Source: CAYMYN01 sp964394665 | GTDB lineage: Bacteria > Planctomycetota > UBA1135 > GCA-002686595 | Length of the DNA: 64,000 bases | NCBI GenBank assembly: GCA_964394665.1 | Contig: CAYMYN010000001.1 | Coordinates: 1-64,000 of the forward strand | Direction: 5' to 3' | Part shown: positions 45,674 to 54,435 of the stretch, one piece after another | How positions within the stretch are numbered: the first letter of the stretch is position 1 | Layout: each line of letters begins with the position of its first letter | Notes under the pieces: generated by a model | What the model was told of the DNA's origin: nothing | Database searches by the model: none | What the model saw: only the letters and a program-made list of their open reading frames with translations | Position numbers and translations under genes: made by a program

Positions 45674-46453
45674 TCATCCGGCCAGGGTGCCGGGGGCGCG
45701 CGACCGGGAGGGGCGGCGGACGAGGAGGCGTTTGTTGGAGCTGGAGGCGCGCCGGTCGGTGTGCAGGCCCTGGGACTCGAGGTGGCGCAGCAGGGCGGCG
45801 GTACGTTCGGGACCCAGGATCTTGGGGTGCAGCTCGAGGATCAGCTTGTGGATCGGGCTCCAGTCGATCAGGGGCACGAGGTCGGACTCGGCGCCCTCGA
45901 CGTCGAGCACGATGCAGGTCGCGCCGGTGCGGCGCAGCTCGGCGTCGAGGTCTAGCTGAGGCACGGGCACGCTCGGTTCGTCGGGACGGCCGCTGAGCGA
46001 GGAGGTCGAGAAGTCGGAGCGCACGTGGAAACGGGCCTCGCCCGCGCCGCGGCCGAGCACCGCGTTCACCACGCTCGGCGAGACGCCGTTGAGGGCGTGG
46101 GTGCGGCGGATGCGCGGCACGAGCTCGGGGTTGGCCTCGTAGCAGTGGACGCGTTGCTCGCCCACGATGCGCGCGGCCAGGGCCGAGGTGAAGCCGACGC
46201 CGGCTCCGATCTCGAACACGACGTCGCCGGGCTCGAGGGCGTGCAGCAAGCAGCGCGCTTCGCCGCGCTCGTAACGGCCGAGCAGGACGCGCTCCCACTT
46301 CGAGTCCGAGCCGAGCACCTCGCGCTCGAGCAACACCCCGAAGTGGCGGACGCGCTCGGCGCGTCGCCACCTGCGGCCCAGGAAGCGTGGCCAACGCAGG
46401 AGAGCGTCGCACTCGACCGACAGGGAGCGGCGGATTCTCGTGGCTGTGGACAT
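45674..46453 (-). CDS. FkbM-family SAM-dependent methyltransferase
   Basis: A 259-residue methyltransferase of the FkbM type, which often O-methylates sugars of surface glycans or natural products. The SAM-binding loop is FEIGAGVGFTSALAA (about residues 79-93), followed by HCYEANPELVPRI with the acidic ribose-binding residue, and later IVLDVEGAESDLVPLI, the typical FkbM D-V-E-G motif. The C-terminus has an arginine-rich tail. It lies 21 bases downstream of a zinc-ribbon membrane protein, on the same strand. Confidence 0.85.
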   Translation of the reverse strand: MSTATRIRRSLSVECDALLRWPRFLGRRWRRAERVRHFGVLLEREVLGSDSKWERVLLGRYERGEARCLLHALEPGDVVFEIGAGVGFTSALAARIVGEQRVHCYEANPELVPRIRRTHALNGVSPSVVNAVLGRGAGEARFHVRSDFSTSSLSGRPDEPSVPVPQLDLDAELRRTGATCIVLDVEGAESDLVPLIDWSPIHKLILELHPKILGPERTAALLRHLESQGLHTDRRASSSNKRLLVRRPSRSRAPGTLAG

Positions 46454-46474
46454 GGTCTGGGTCGGGTCGCGCCC

Positions 46475-47296
46475 CTACGGCACCGCGCCCCCGATCACGT
46501 GTTCGTTCCACTCCGCCCAGAGCTCGCTGCGGCACTGCGGGCAGACGCTGCGGCCGCGCGGGGCGAAGAGGCGCAGGCGGCAGGTGGGGCAGAGCGACCA
46601 GATGGGTTTGGCGGGCGTGGGATGGGGGGGCTCGGGCGGCACGCCGGCGGGCGCGCGATCGAGCAGAAGGAAGAGACCGCAACCGGCGCAGGGCGCCTTG
46701 CCCGGGGCGCGGGAACGGATGAGGCCGCAGCGCGGGCAAGCGCAGCGGAAGGGGCGGGCGGGGTCGCGCTCCTCGCGTCGGGCGCGCAGCAGCAGCACGA
46801 GCCACGAGGACTGCAGCACGAGCACCGCTCCGAGCACCACCCACGTCGAGCCCTCGACGCGCGGCGGACGGGCGAGGAGCGCGACGAGCAGCGCGAACGA
46901 GAACCCACCCCGTCCCCACACCGCGCCGGGGGCGCCGCCGAGCGCCCGGCGCACGATCGGCTGGTGGGCCGCGCCGACGGCCAGGATCAGCAGGCCCGGC
47001 GCCACGCGCGCGGCACCCAGGGCCGCGGCGGCGACGAGCGGGACGGACACGAGGGCGGCGAGGGCGAGAACCCGGCCCTCGGCCCCCACGGGCGGTTCGC
47101 GCCAGGCCAGGAAGGCCCCGAAGGCGGCGAGCAGCGTGAAGGAGCCCGCGCTCAGCACCCTCTCGCCCGCGGCCCCGCCGAGCCAAGCGCCCGCCGCCAC
47201 GAGGCCCGCGAGGGTCCAGGGGATCCAGGCGTGGGAGGGCCCTTGCAGCGCCGGACGGGCCGGTGGCGGGTTGGGATCGCGGCCCGGGGCGCTCAT
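46475..47296 (-). CDS. Membrane protein with two C-terminal zinc ribbons
   Basis: A 273-residue protein. The first 170 residues hold about six hydrophobic segments rich in alanine and leucine. The C-terminal 90 residues carry four CxxC-type knuckles: CPRCG and CAGCG, then CPTC and CPQC, enough for two zinc ribbons. I do not recognise the family. The start is uncertain; ATG codons at 47308 and 47332 upstream are in the same frame. It precedes the FkbM gene by 21 bases. Confidence 0.65.
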   Translation of the reverse strand: MSAPGRDPNPPPARPALQGPSHAWIPWTLAGLVAAGAWLGGAAGERVLSAGSFTLLAAFGAFLAWREPPVGAEGRVLALAALVSVPLVAAAALGAARVAPGLLILAVGAAHQPIVRRALGGAPGAVWGRGGFSFALLVALLARPPRVEGSTWVVLGAVLVLQSSWLVLLLRARREERDPARPFRCACPRCGLIRSRAPGKAPCAGCGLFLLLDRAPAGVPPEPPHPTPAKPIWSLCPTCRLRLFAPRGRSVCPQCRSELWAEWNEHVIGGAVP

Positions 47297-47374
47297 CGCG
47301 GGCAGCATCCCCGGCGCGCGGGACGGACACAACAGCGGAGGCCGCGCTCCGCTTCGCCGGGGGAGCGGTGAGGG

Positions 47375-47380
47375 TATGCT
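47375..47380 (+). promoter_or_regulatory. -10 box of the tRNA-Leu gene
   Basis: TATGCT lies 39 bases upstream of the mature tRNA start, a normal distance for a tRNA promoter, and matches the -10 hexamer seen before protein genes here. Confidence 0.4.
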
Positions 47381-47419
47381 GCCCCGCGCGCTCCGGCCCG
47401 GGGCGCGTCCCAGACCGCC

Positions 47420-47501
47420 GCGGGAATGGCGAAATCGGCAGACGCGCGGGATTTAGGTTCCCGTGGGGCAACCCGTGGGGGTTCGACTCCCCCTTCCCGC
47501 A
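47420..47501 (+). tRNA. tRNA-Leu (anticodon UAG)
   Basis: An 82-nt class II tRNA. The acceptor arms GCGGGAA and TTCCCGC pair over 7 bases. The anticodon stem CGGGA/TCCCG encloses the loop TTTAGGT with anticodon TAG at 47454-47456. A long variable arm (about GTGGGGCAACCCG) and the T-loop GTTCGACTC follow. The discriminator base is A and the CCA end is not encoded (ACCCC follows). It closely resembles other bacterial tRNA-Leu(UAG). Confidence 0.95.
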
Positions 47502-47658
47502 CCCCCATCCCTGGGGACGACCGGCCCGATCGGGTGGGCTTCCGCCCCTGGGATGTACCCAGCACTGGGGCCCGGAGGTAGCCTGGGTTCTTCACGGGCC
47601 GCCGGCCCCCGGGACCAGCGGTCCACCTCGACCCGTTCGAGTACCCAGGAGTTCGGCC

Positions 47659-47745
47659 ATGTTCTCGAAGCAGATCTGGGCCACCGGCCTCAGCTTCGCT
47701 CTCGTCGCCATGATGGGCGCGCCCGCCGGCGCCCTCCCTGGCTGA
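47659..47745 (+). CDS. Signal-peptide ORF cut off by tandem TGA TGA
   Basis: An ATG with a CAGGAG site upstream starts a 28-codon frame that is a clear signal peptide (MFSKQIWATGLSFALVAMMG, then APAGALPG). Two TGA codons follow at 47743 and 47746. The same frame then stays open as a proline/glycine/serine/threonine linker and runs into the next gene. The likely real product is one secreted protein made of both parts. Two single-C changes (one fewer C in CCCTCCC, one more in AACCCC) would also remove both stops, giving ALLADEPPPSGG at the junction, so a paired sequencing error is possible. Confidence 0.5.
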   Translation: MFSKQIWATGLSFALVAMMGAPAGALPG

Positions 47746-47871
47746 TGAACCCCTCCTTCCGGCGGATCCGGTGCGGGTCCCGCCCCCAGCACTCCCCAGC
47801 CCTCCGGTCCCGGCCCTGCGGCCCCCACCGGCCCCGGGCCCACCCCTAGCGGCCCCGCGACCCCCGGGCCC

Positions 47872-48633
47872 ATGACCCCGCCGCCGAAGGTGGTGCGTGG
47901 CCCGAGCTCGAAGCTGGTCCTGCAGATTCGGTGGACCTACCCGGTCTACCGGCCGGATGCCGAGCCGCTCACCGACGGCACCCAGGCCCCGCGCGTGCGC
48001 CAGGCCCTCAGCCGCGAGGAAGCCCTGCGCTACATCGCCGGCGACGATCCGCGGCCGCTGCTCGTGCTGCGCGAGTGCAAGGTCTGCAACGGCACCGACG
48101 AGGCCTTGCTGAAAGGCGGCGTCGACAACGAGAAGACCTTCCTCATGTCGGCCTGGTTCAACTGCGTCAAACTGCCGGTCGACGTCCTCGAGGACGACCA
48201 TCCCTTCCGCAACCTCTTCGTCCAGAAGCAGCCCGAACACCTGTTCGTCAGCTCGGTGGACGGGAGCAACCACATGCCGCTCGAGTCGCAGACCTCGCGC
48301 ACCGAGCTGTGGAAGTCGATGCGCGACCTGCTCGCCCTCGAGTACGCGTCCAAGCCGGACGTGCCGCTCAAGAAGCTGGCGGCCCTGCTCGACAAGCTCG
48401 ACGTCGCCGATCAGCGCGTGCGCGAGCTCGGCGAGCGCCGGGACCAGGTGCTCGAGGAAGAGGGTCCGCTCTCGCGCAAGCTGCCCAAGGCGGTCAAGAA
48501 CCTCGAAGCGGCCGAGCACGAGCTCGAGAAGCTCAAGGCGGAGGTCGATCGGACCTACCGCTTGGAGCTCAAGCGCCAGCGGGATGCGGCGCGGGAACCG
48601 GCCCCGGTGGGACCGGTGCCCGTCGACGGCTGA
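47872..48633 (+). CDS. Thioredoxin-like domain protein with coiled-coil tail
   Basis: A 253-residue protein I do not recognise as a named family. Residues about 12-150 look like a thioredoxin-type fold: PLLVLRECKVCNGTD contains a C-x-x-C pair at the expected place after a strand, and KTFLMSAWFNCVKLP and NLFVQKQPEHLFVSSVDG follow. Residues about 165-240 are charged and coiled-coil-like. Upstream, in the same frame, are a P/G/S/T-rich linker and a signal peptide separated by two TGA codons, so the ATG given may be internal. A terminator-like hairpin follows the stop. Confidence 0.65.
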   Translation: MTPPPKVVRGPSSKLVLQIRWTYPVYRPDAEPLTDGTQAPRVRQALSREEALRYIAGDDPRPLLVLRECKVCNGTDEALLKGGVDNEKTFLMSAWFNCVKLPVDVLEDDHPFRNLFVQKQPEHLFVSSVDGSNHMPLESQTSRTELWKSMRDLLALEYASKPDVPLKKLAALLDKLDVADQRVRELGERRDQVLEEEGPLSRKLPKAVKNLEAAEHELEKLKAEVDRTYRLELKRQRDAAREPAPVGPVPVDG

Positions 48634-48662
48634 GGCCGTCGCCCCGCCCGCGGAACGACGAC

Positions 48663-48696
48663 GAGGGCGGCGGGCACCGACGTGCCCGCCGCCCTC
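48663..48696 (+). terminator. Perfect 15-bp hairpin
   Basis: GAGGGCGGCGGGCAC pairs perfectly with GTGCCCGCCGCCCTC around a CGAC loop. It lies 29 bases after the thioredoxin-like gene and 28 bases before the next start codon. No T-tract follows. Confidence 0.6.
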
Positions 48697-48723
48697 TCCG
48701 ATCGACAACGATCACGCACCGTC

Positions 48724-49941
48724 ATGATGCTCGCCGGACTCAAGCCGCTCGCGCTGGTCGCCTTCGTCCTGCTGGCCATCCTCGGGCCCGCCCAGGCGCA
48801 GAGGAAGGACGATCCGGACTACGAGGAGTTCGAAGCAGTCTGCCCCTACACCAACGGGGACCGGGAACTCGAGCGCAAGCTCGGCTACGCGCGGGTCGGC
48901 CGCTTCCCCTGGCGCGGCGCCGACGACACCGAGGCCGTGCGCGTCCACATGGGCGCGATCCCGATGGTCTTCGTCGAGACCGAGAACTTCCGCATCGGCT
49001 CGAGCCTGACGACCTATCGCCTGCCCAATGACCGCGAGGAACGCGCGCGCCTGGGTCAGGAGCTGGCGCGGCTCGAGGCCAAGCTGGGCCGCCTGAAGGC
49101 GCCGAGGCGCGAGCTCGACCCGTGGCTGCGCCTGCACCTGTTCGCGCAACGCGCCGAGGACCTCTACCGCCAGTTCCACGAGGATTGGGGTATCGAACGC
49201 AGCCACTACGCTCGCCAGGGGCCGCACCTGGGCTTCAAGCAGAAGTTCCTGCTGCTGCTGTGCGAGCGCAAGAGCGAGTACGGCCGCTACCTCCTGACCT
49301 ACGAGAAGACCGCCCTCGAGTACGTCTACCGCACGGGCTGGTTCGGCGAGGGCATGATCGTGGTCGGCAACATCGAGTCCATCGCCGAGCACTGGCAGGA
49401 AGAGAAGGACGTGCCGCTCGACTCGATGTTCACCTGCATGATCCTGGCCAGCCTGGCCGGCAACCTGGTCGATGGCTGGAACTCCAACCTGTTCCGCGCG
49501 CCGACCTGGGTCACCTACGGCTACATGCACCTGGCGCAACGGCGCTTCGATCCGCGCTGGCCCGTGTTCGACGGCCGCAAGGTGATCTACGGCAAGGAAG
49601 AGGACAAGACCGACTGGGAGCCGCGGGTCGGGAACCTCGTGCGCAACGCCTTCTTCGCCGACGCCGAGCAGATGTTCGGGTGGACGAAGTACGAGGACCT
49701 CAATCAGCGCGACCACATGGTGGCCTGGTCGAAGCTCTCCTACCTGCTCACCGCGGTCGAGGGCCAGCGCAAGGCCTTCCTCGACGCGCTGTGCCCGACC
49801 CTGACCAGCGCGACGCGCGACGACCCGGAGGAGCGCCAGGCGCGCCAACGGGAAGCCCTCGCGCGCTGCTTCGGGCTGACGCCCGAGCAACTCGACCAGG
49901 GCTGGGCCCAGTGGGTGCGCCGGACCTACCGGCGCCGCTGA
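48724..49941 (+). CDS. Secreted hypothetical protein
   Basis: A 405-residue exported protein with a signal peptide (MMLAGLKPLALVAFVLLAIL, ending near AQAQ). The rest is rich in charged and aromatic residues: FVETENFRIGSSLTTYRLP, LLLLCERKSEYGRYLL, WVTYGYMHLAQRRFDPRWP. It ends with a short helical part (LTPEQLDQGWAQWVRRTYRRR). No catalytic motif such as HExxH is seen. The general layout is like the DUF1570-type proteins of planctomycetes, but I cannot assign it. The ATG is the first codon of a clear signal peptide; the upstream open part crosses the hairpin and is not coding. Confidence 0.7.
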   Translation: MMLAGLKPLALVAFVLLAILGPAQAQRKDDPDYEEFEAVCPYTNGDRELERKLGYARVGRFPWRGADDTEAVRVHMGAIPMVFVETENFRIGSSLTTYRLPNDREERARLGQELARLEAKLGRLKAPRRELDPWLRLHLFAQRAEDLYRQFHEDWGIERSHYARQGPHLGFKQKFLLLLCERKSEYGRYLLTYEKTALEYVYRTGWFGEGMIVVGNIESIAEHWQEEKDVPLDSMFTCMILASLAGNLVDGWNSNLFRAPTWVTYGYMHLAQRRFDPRWPVFDGRKVIYGKEEDKTDWEPRVGNLVRNAFFADAEQMFGWTKYEDLNQRDHMVAWSKLSYLLTAVEGQRKAFLDALCPTLTSATRDDPEERQARQREALARCFGLTPEQLDQGWAQWVRRTYRRR

Positions 49942-49947
49942 CGGCGA

Positions 49948-51066
49948 TCAGCGTTCCCGTTCGGGCTCCGAGGCCTCGCTGCGCAACGCCTCGAGCTCGG
50001 CCCACAAGAGGTCGGCGACGGGCGCCAGGTTCGCCCACTCGCTGTTCGTCATCAGGACCAGGGCGCGGCCCTCGTCGGGCAGGATCTGCATCAGGGTGCG
50101 CGTCTTCTCCTGGGCGCCGCTGTGGGAGACCCGCAGGCGGCCCCCCGAGCGCGACACCGAGAATCCCAGGCCATAACCCGTCGGCGCGCCGTCCCGCGTG
50201 CGTTGGACGGTCCACATGCGGTCCAGGGCGGAGCGCGGCAACAGGTCCTCGCGGCAGAGCGCGGCGGCGAAGCTCCCCAGGTCGCCCACCGACGAGAGGA
50301 ACCCGCCGCCGGCGAGCTTCCAGCTCACGTCCGTGTCGCTCGAACGCACGACGAGCCGGCCCAGCTTGCGGTACCCCACCGCGCGGCCGGGGAGCGTCTC
50401 CCAGGCGTAGTCGGGCCGCAGCGTCGTCAGCCCCAGGGGCTCGGCGATGCGCGTCGCGACCTGGCGTGCGAAGGGCTCGCCGCCGGCGCGTTCGACCAGC
50501 GCGCCGAGCAGCATGTAGCCGTGCGTCGTGTAGGCGAAGCGCGTGCCCGGCTCGAAGAGCAAGGGCGACTCCGCGAAGTGATCGAGCGCCGTGACCACGC
50601 AGACGAAGGGATGCTCGACGTCGTACTCGCGCTGGGTCCGAACGACAGGGCCGTTCGCGTAGTGGACGATGCCGGCCTGATGGCACAGGAGCTGGCGCGC
50701 GTCGATGGGCCAAGGTTTCGCGGGGAACTCCGGCACCAGCTCGCGCACGTCGCGCGCGAGGTCCAGTCGACCGGCCTCCACGAGTTGCACGGCCGCGACC
50801 GCGGTCAGGGGCTTGGAGATCGAAGCCCAACGGAACAACGTCCCTTCCCCCACCCGCACCCCTGCTTCGCGGTCGGCGAGGCCCAGGAACAGCGTGTGGG
50901 CCAGCGCTCCTTCCTCGACCACGCCCACGGCGAGGCCGACGAGCTGCTGCTCCTGCAGGGCCTCGCGCGCCAGCGCCTCGAGACGCTGCGCCGGCTCCTG
51001 AAGGGGGACGGGGCTCGCTTGGACTCCGAGGAAGGCGAGGCACCAGCTTGCAAGGGAGAACATCAT
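49948..51066 (-). CDS. Serine hydrolase, beta-lactamase class C/esterase family
   Basis: A 372-residue exported penicillin-binding-protein-like hydrolase with a signal peptide (about residues 1-18). The catalytic SxxK is S82-I-S-K85; the second motif, usually YxN, reads Y179-T-T in FAYTTHGYMLLG; HSG near residue 315 stands in for KTG. Together these fit the beta-lactamase class C/esterase EstB-like group, which act on peptides or esters. True beta-lactamase action cannot be claimed. It lies 10 bases after the GT39-type gene on the same strand, so they form an operon. Confidence 0.87.
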   Translation of the reverse strand: MMFSLASWCLAFLGVQASPVPLQEPAQRLEALAREALQEQQLVGLAVGVVEEGALAHTLFLGLADREAGVRVGEGTLFRWASISKPLTAVAAVQLVEAGRLDLARDVRELVPEFPAKPWPIDARQLLCHQAGIVHYANGPVVRTQREYDVEHPFVCVVTALDHFAESPLLFEPGTRFAYTTHGYMLLGALVERAGGEPFARQVATRIAEPLGLTTLRPDYAWETLPGRAVGYRKLGRLVVRSSDTDVSWKLAGGGFLSSVGDLGSFAAALCREDLLPRSALDRMWTVQRTRDGAPTGYGLGFSVSRSGGRLRVSHSGAQEKTRTLMQILPDEGRALVLMTNSEWANLAPVADLLWAELEALRSEASEPERER

Positions 51067-51076
51067 GGCGGGTCGA

Positions 51077-52786
51077 TCAGGGGCGCGTGGGCAAGGCGTA
51101 GACCTCGTACCCCATGCCCGGGTAACGGCGAGTGGCGATGCGGGCGAGATCCCGCGGCAGGCGCGCGACGAGGTGCCGGGCGAACGGACCTTCGAGGGGC
51201 CGCGCGGGATCCAGGACGAGCAACGGTTCACCGAAGGCGGCCACGAGGCGCTCGCGGGGGAGCGGCCGGCCGTAGAGGCGCACCTCCTGACCGATGATCG
51301 GTCGGCGCACGACGAACAGGCCTGGACCGAGGTGGGCGAGGTCGCGCACGAGCTCGTCGAAGCTCCCCGGGCCCTGATCCTCGAAGAGCGGCACGACGTC
51401 GAGCGCCTCGGGGCGTCGAACGGAGTCCTGGAACTCGACCTGGTAGGCGATCCAGGGGCTCCAGATCCAATCGCTCTCGGGTGACCAGCGCTGCGGGCGC
51501 TGGAACGCGGGCAACGAGATGCCCATGGTCGCCACGATCGGGAATCGCCCGGGTGGGCGGTGCTCCTCGATCCAGCGCGCGAGCCGCGTCTGCGAGTCCT
51601 GGGCGCCGCGGAACGAGAGGTTGTACGCCGACGAGGCGAGCGGGAAGGCCAACGCGAGCGCGACGGCACCGAAGGCGAGTGCGGGCCGCGCGCGCCGCCC
51701 GAACGCGGCCCACAGGACGGCCGCCGTGAGCAGCGCCAACCACGGCACGACCGGCAGCAGGAAGCGCGGCGGAACGGTCGGATGCAGACCGAAGGGCAGC
51801 AGCGTCGAGATCGGATGCAGGCTGGCGATCCACAACGGTCGGCGGAGCTCGGATCGACCGCGCAGCAGCGGGACGAGGGCCAACAGGCCCACCAGGCCTC
51901 CGATCACCAGCACGGGATCGACCGCGAACAGGTTGGGCACGATGCGCAGGTAGCCAGCGGGGCCGTAGTGGGTGATCGACAGCTTCTGATCGCCCAGCAT
52001 CAAGAGCTCGCCGTCCTCGCCATCGCTCTCCAGGCCCAGCCGTTCGATGAGGAAGGGATAGCTCCAGACGGCGAGGGCGAGCACGCACCCGCAGACCAGC
52101 GCGACGCGCTTCCAGCGCCCGGGGCCGCGGCCCGTGGGCGCGAACCAGGCCGCGGCGAGGGCCGTCGGCACGGCGAACGCGCCGCTGTGCAGGGTCGAGA
52201 CGGCGAGCCCCGCGGCGAGCCCCGCGCCGAGCGTCGCGCGCAGGCCGCCGCGCTCGAGCAGCCGCAGGGAACACCACACGGCCAGGAGGCAGACCGTGGC
52301 CAACGGACCGTGGGGGCGCGCCATCTGCGAGAGCGAGGCGTGCAGCACGCTCGTCGCCACGAAGGCCGCGGCCAGGAGCGCCCAGGGGGGCCCGAGGAAG
52401 CGGCGCCCGACGCCGTAGGTCAACGGTACGAGCAGGGTCGAGAGCAGGACCACGAACCAGCGCGCGCGCCGATAGGGCTCGGCGGCGGCGGCGAGGTGGC
52501 GCTCGAGCGGCGCGTCCGCGGGCGCGGCGACGGGCGCGCTGTTCCCGGGCAGGGCGTACAGCACGCGCGCGAGCAGCAGCGGGTAGAAGGTCGTGACGCG
52601 GACCTGGGTGTCCGGGTCCTGCTCGCGCGCGAGTCGCTGCATGGCCCCCGCTTGCCATACGAGCACCGCGTCCGGCTCGGTGCGGTACGGCAGGCCCGCG
52701 TCCAGCCGCCAGGCCCGCGCCGCCAACGTGAGGGCGGTCAAGAGCGCGAGCGAGACGAGGATCGCGGAAGACTTGCGGTGCGGCAT
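51077..52786 (-). CDS. GT39/ArnT-type integral membrane glycosyltransferase
   Basis: A 569-residue membrane protein with about 11-12 transmembrane segments, of the PMT/ArnT (GT-C) group that moves sugars from a lipid-linked donor. The first loop has the acidic pair after TM1 (PYRTEPDAVLVW), and ASLSQMARPHGPLAT matches the second loop. The C-terminal 160 residues form a periplasmic domain. The ATG given is the first ATG directly before TM1; a TTG 75 bases upstream is less likely. Donor and acceptor are unknown. It is divergent from the PLP decarboxylase gene. Confidence 0.82.
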   Translation of the reverse strand: MPHRKSSAILVSLALLTALTLAARAWRLDAGLPYRTEPDAVLVWQAGAMQRLAREQDPDTQVRVTTFYPLLLARVLYALPGNSAPVAAPADAPLERHLAAAAEPYRRARWFVVLLSTLLVPLTYGVGRRFLGPPWALLAAAFVATSVLHASLSQMARPHGPLATVCLLAVWCSLRLLERGGLRATLGAGLAAGLAVSTLHSGAFAVPTALAAAWFAPTGRGPGRWKRVALVCGCVLALAVWSYPFLIERLGLESDGEDGELLMLGDQKLSITHYGPAGYLRIVPNLFAVDPVLVIGGLVGLLALVPLLRGRSELRRPLWIASLHPISTLLPFGLHPTVPPRFLLPVVPWLALLTAAVLWAAFGRRARPALAFGAVALALAFPLASSAYNLSFRGAQDSQTRLARWIEEHRPPGRFPIVATMGISLPAFQRPQRWSPESDWIWSPWIAYQVEFQDSVRRPEALDVVPLFEDQGPGSFDELVRDLAHLGPGLFVVRRPIIGQEVRLYGRPLPRERLVAAFGEPLLVLDPARPLEGPFARHLVARLPRDLARIATRRYPGMGYEVYALPTRP

Positions 52787-52942
52787 CCGGTGGGCGAGCG
52801 CCGCGGGGCCGGGCCCCGTCGGGAGGTGGGCGACTCCAACCCCGGGGGGAGCATCCGTCAAGGCGGGAAGGTGGATTCGTGCGCGCCACGCGTGGACTCC
52901 ATCTTCACACTCCCTCGAGCTGCGGTCGGCGTGGGCCGGCGC

Positions 52943-52948
52943 TACCCT
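52943..52948 (+). promoter_or_regulatory. -10 box, leaderless-type promoter of the PLP decarboxylase gene
   Basis: TACCCT ends 10 bases before the GTG at 52959, with no ribosome-binding site between them. Confidence 0.4.
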
Positions 52949-52958
52949 CTCGCCCCGC

Positions 52959-54419
52959 GTGACGACCCCCGATCCGATCTCCCAGCTCGAGCGCAGCCTG
53001 GCGCCGCTCGAGGCCCGCGCCCGGCGGCTCGAGGAAGGTGACGCCGAGCGCGGGCGTTGGACCCGCGCCGTGACCGACTTCGGCCTGCGGGTGATCGCGG
53101 AGCTCCCCGAGCGGCGCGCCTGGGATCCCGCGGGCGGCGCGCGCGAAGAGCTGCTCGAGCTGGGCCTGCCGGAGGAGCCGGTCGCGCTCGAACGCGTGCT
53201 CGACCTGGTGGCGCGCGAGATCGATGGACCCGGCCTGCAGCCGGCCTCGGGCGGACACCTGGGCTACATCCCCGGCGGCGGGATCTACCCCGGCGCGCTC
53301 GGCGACTACCTGGCGGCGGTCACCAACCGCTACGCGGGGGTGCGCTACGCCGGCCCGGGTGCGGTGGCCCTCGAGAACCTGCTCCTGCGCTGGCTGCGCG
53401 ACGAGCTGGGGTTGCCCGCCAGCGCGCACGGCACGCTGACCTCCGGCGGCTCGATCGCGACCCTGGTGGCCTTCGTGGCGGCCCGCGACGCGCGCGGCGT
53501 GCGCGCGCGCGAGGTCGAGCGCAGCGTGGTCTACGTCACCGCCCAGGCCCACCACTGCGTGGTGAAGTCCCTGGCGATCGCGGGGCTCGGCGAGTGCGTG
53601 CGGCGCGTCGTGCCGACCGACGCGCGCTTCCGCATGGATCCGCTGGCCCTGGCGCGACTCGTCGGCGCGGACCGCGCCGCGGGCCTGGTGCCCTTCCTGC
53701 TCGTGGCCACCGCCGGCACGACCGACACCGGCGCCGTCGACCCGCTCGACGCGCTCGCGGACGTCGCCGCGGGCGAGGGCTTGTGGCTGCACGTCGACGG
53801 CGCGTACGGCGGGGCCTTCGCGCTCGTGCCCGAGCTGCGCGCGCGCCTCTCGGGCATCGAGCGCGCCGACTCGCTGGTCGTCGACCCGCACAAGGGCCTG
53901 TTCCTGCCCTACGGCACGGGCGCGGTGCTGGTGCGCGAGGCGCGCCACCTCGCCCCCAGCCACGCGCACCGCGGCGCCTACCTGCAGGACGTGCTCGACC
54001 TCGAGGACGAGCCCTCGCCCGCCGACCTCTCGCCCGAGCTGACGCGCCACTTCCGCGGCCTGCGCATGTGGATGCCGCTGCTCCTGTTCGGTCTGGGCTC
54101 CTTCCGCGCGGCCCTGCACGAGAAACACCTCCTGGCGCGGCTCTTCCACGCCCGCGCCGCGCGCCTGGGCTTCGAAGTCGGTCCCGAGCCCGACCTCTCG
54201 GTGGCTCTCTTCCGCTACGTCCCGCGCGACGGGAGCGACCAGGACGCCTTCAACCGACACCTGCTCGCGGCGGTGCTGGAGGACGGGCGCGTGTTCCTCT
54301 CCTCCACCACGATCGGCGGCGTCTTCTGGCTGCGCGTCGCGATCCTGTGCTTCCGCACCCATCGCGAGCGGGTCGAGCACCTGCTCACCGTGCTCGAGCG
54401 CGCCGTGCGCGGGCGCTGA
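52959..54419 (+). CDS. PLP-dependent group II decarboxylase
   Basis: A 486-residue fold-type I PLP enzyme of the aromatic-amino-acid/glutamate/diaminobutyrate decarboxylase family. The PLP lysine is K312 in SLVVDPHKGLFLPYGTG. The histidine that stacks on the cofactor is in VTAQAHHCVVKSL, and LWLHVDGAYGGAFAL carries the aspartate for the pyridine nitrogen. GHLGYIPGGGIYPGALGDYL is the substrate-side N-terminal motif. The substrate is not clear. The start is GTG. The ACR3-type gene starts 16 bases after its stop, so they are co-transcribed. Confidence 0.9.
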   Translation: MTTPDPISQLERSLAPLEARARRLEEGDAERGRWTRAVTDFGLRVIAELPERRAWDPAGGAREELLELGLPEEPVALERVLDLVAREIDGPGLQPASGGHLGYIPGGGIYPGALGDYLAAVTNRYAGVRYAGPGAVALENLLLRWLRDELGLPASAHGTLTSGGSIATLVAFVAARDARGVRAREVERSVVYVTAQAHHCVVKSLAIAGLGECVRRVVPTDARFRMDPLALARLVGADRAAGLVPFLLVATAGTTDTGAVDPLDALADVAAGEGLWLHVDGAYGGAFALVPELRARLSGIERADSLVVDPHKGLFLPYGTGAVLVREARHLAPSHAHRGAYLQDVLDLEDEPSPADLSPELTRHFRGLRMWMPLLLFGLGSFRAALHEKHLLARLFHARAARLGFEVGPEPDLSVALFRYVPRDGSDQDAFNRHLLAAVLEDGRVFLSSTTIGGVFWLRVAILCFRTHRERVEHLLTVLERAVRGR

Positions 54420-54435
54420 TCCCCCCCTTCCCGAC

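Noticed and set aside
47502..47658. Encoded CCA end or second tRNA after tRNA-Leu
   Set aside because: The bases after the discriminator are CCCCC, not CCA, and no second cloverleaf can be drawn in the following 150 bases.
49948..51066. Antibiotic-resistance beta-lactamase
   Set aside because: SxxK is present, but the second motif reads YTT and the third HSG, as in esterase or peptidase relatives. Resistance cannot be claimed from sequence.
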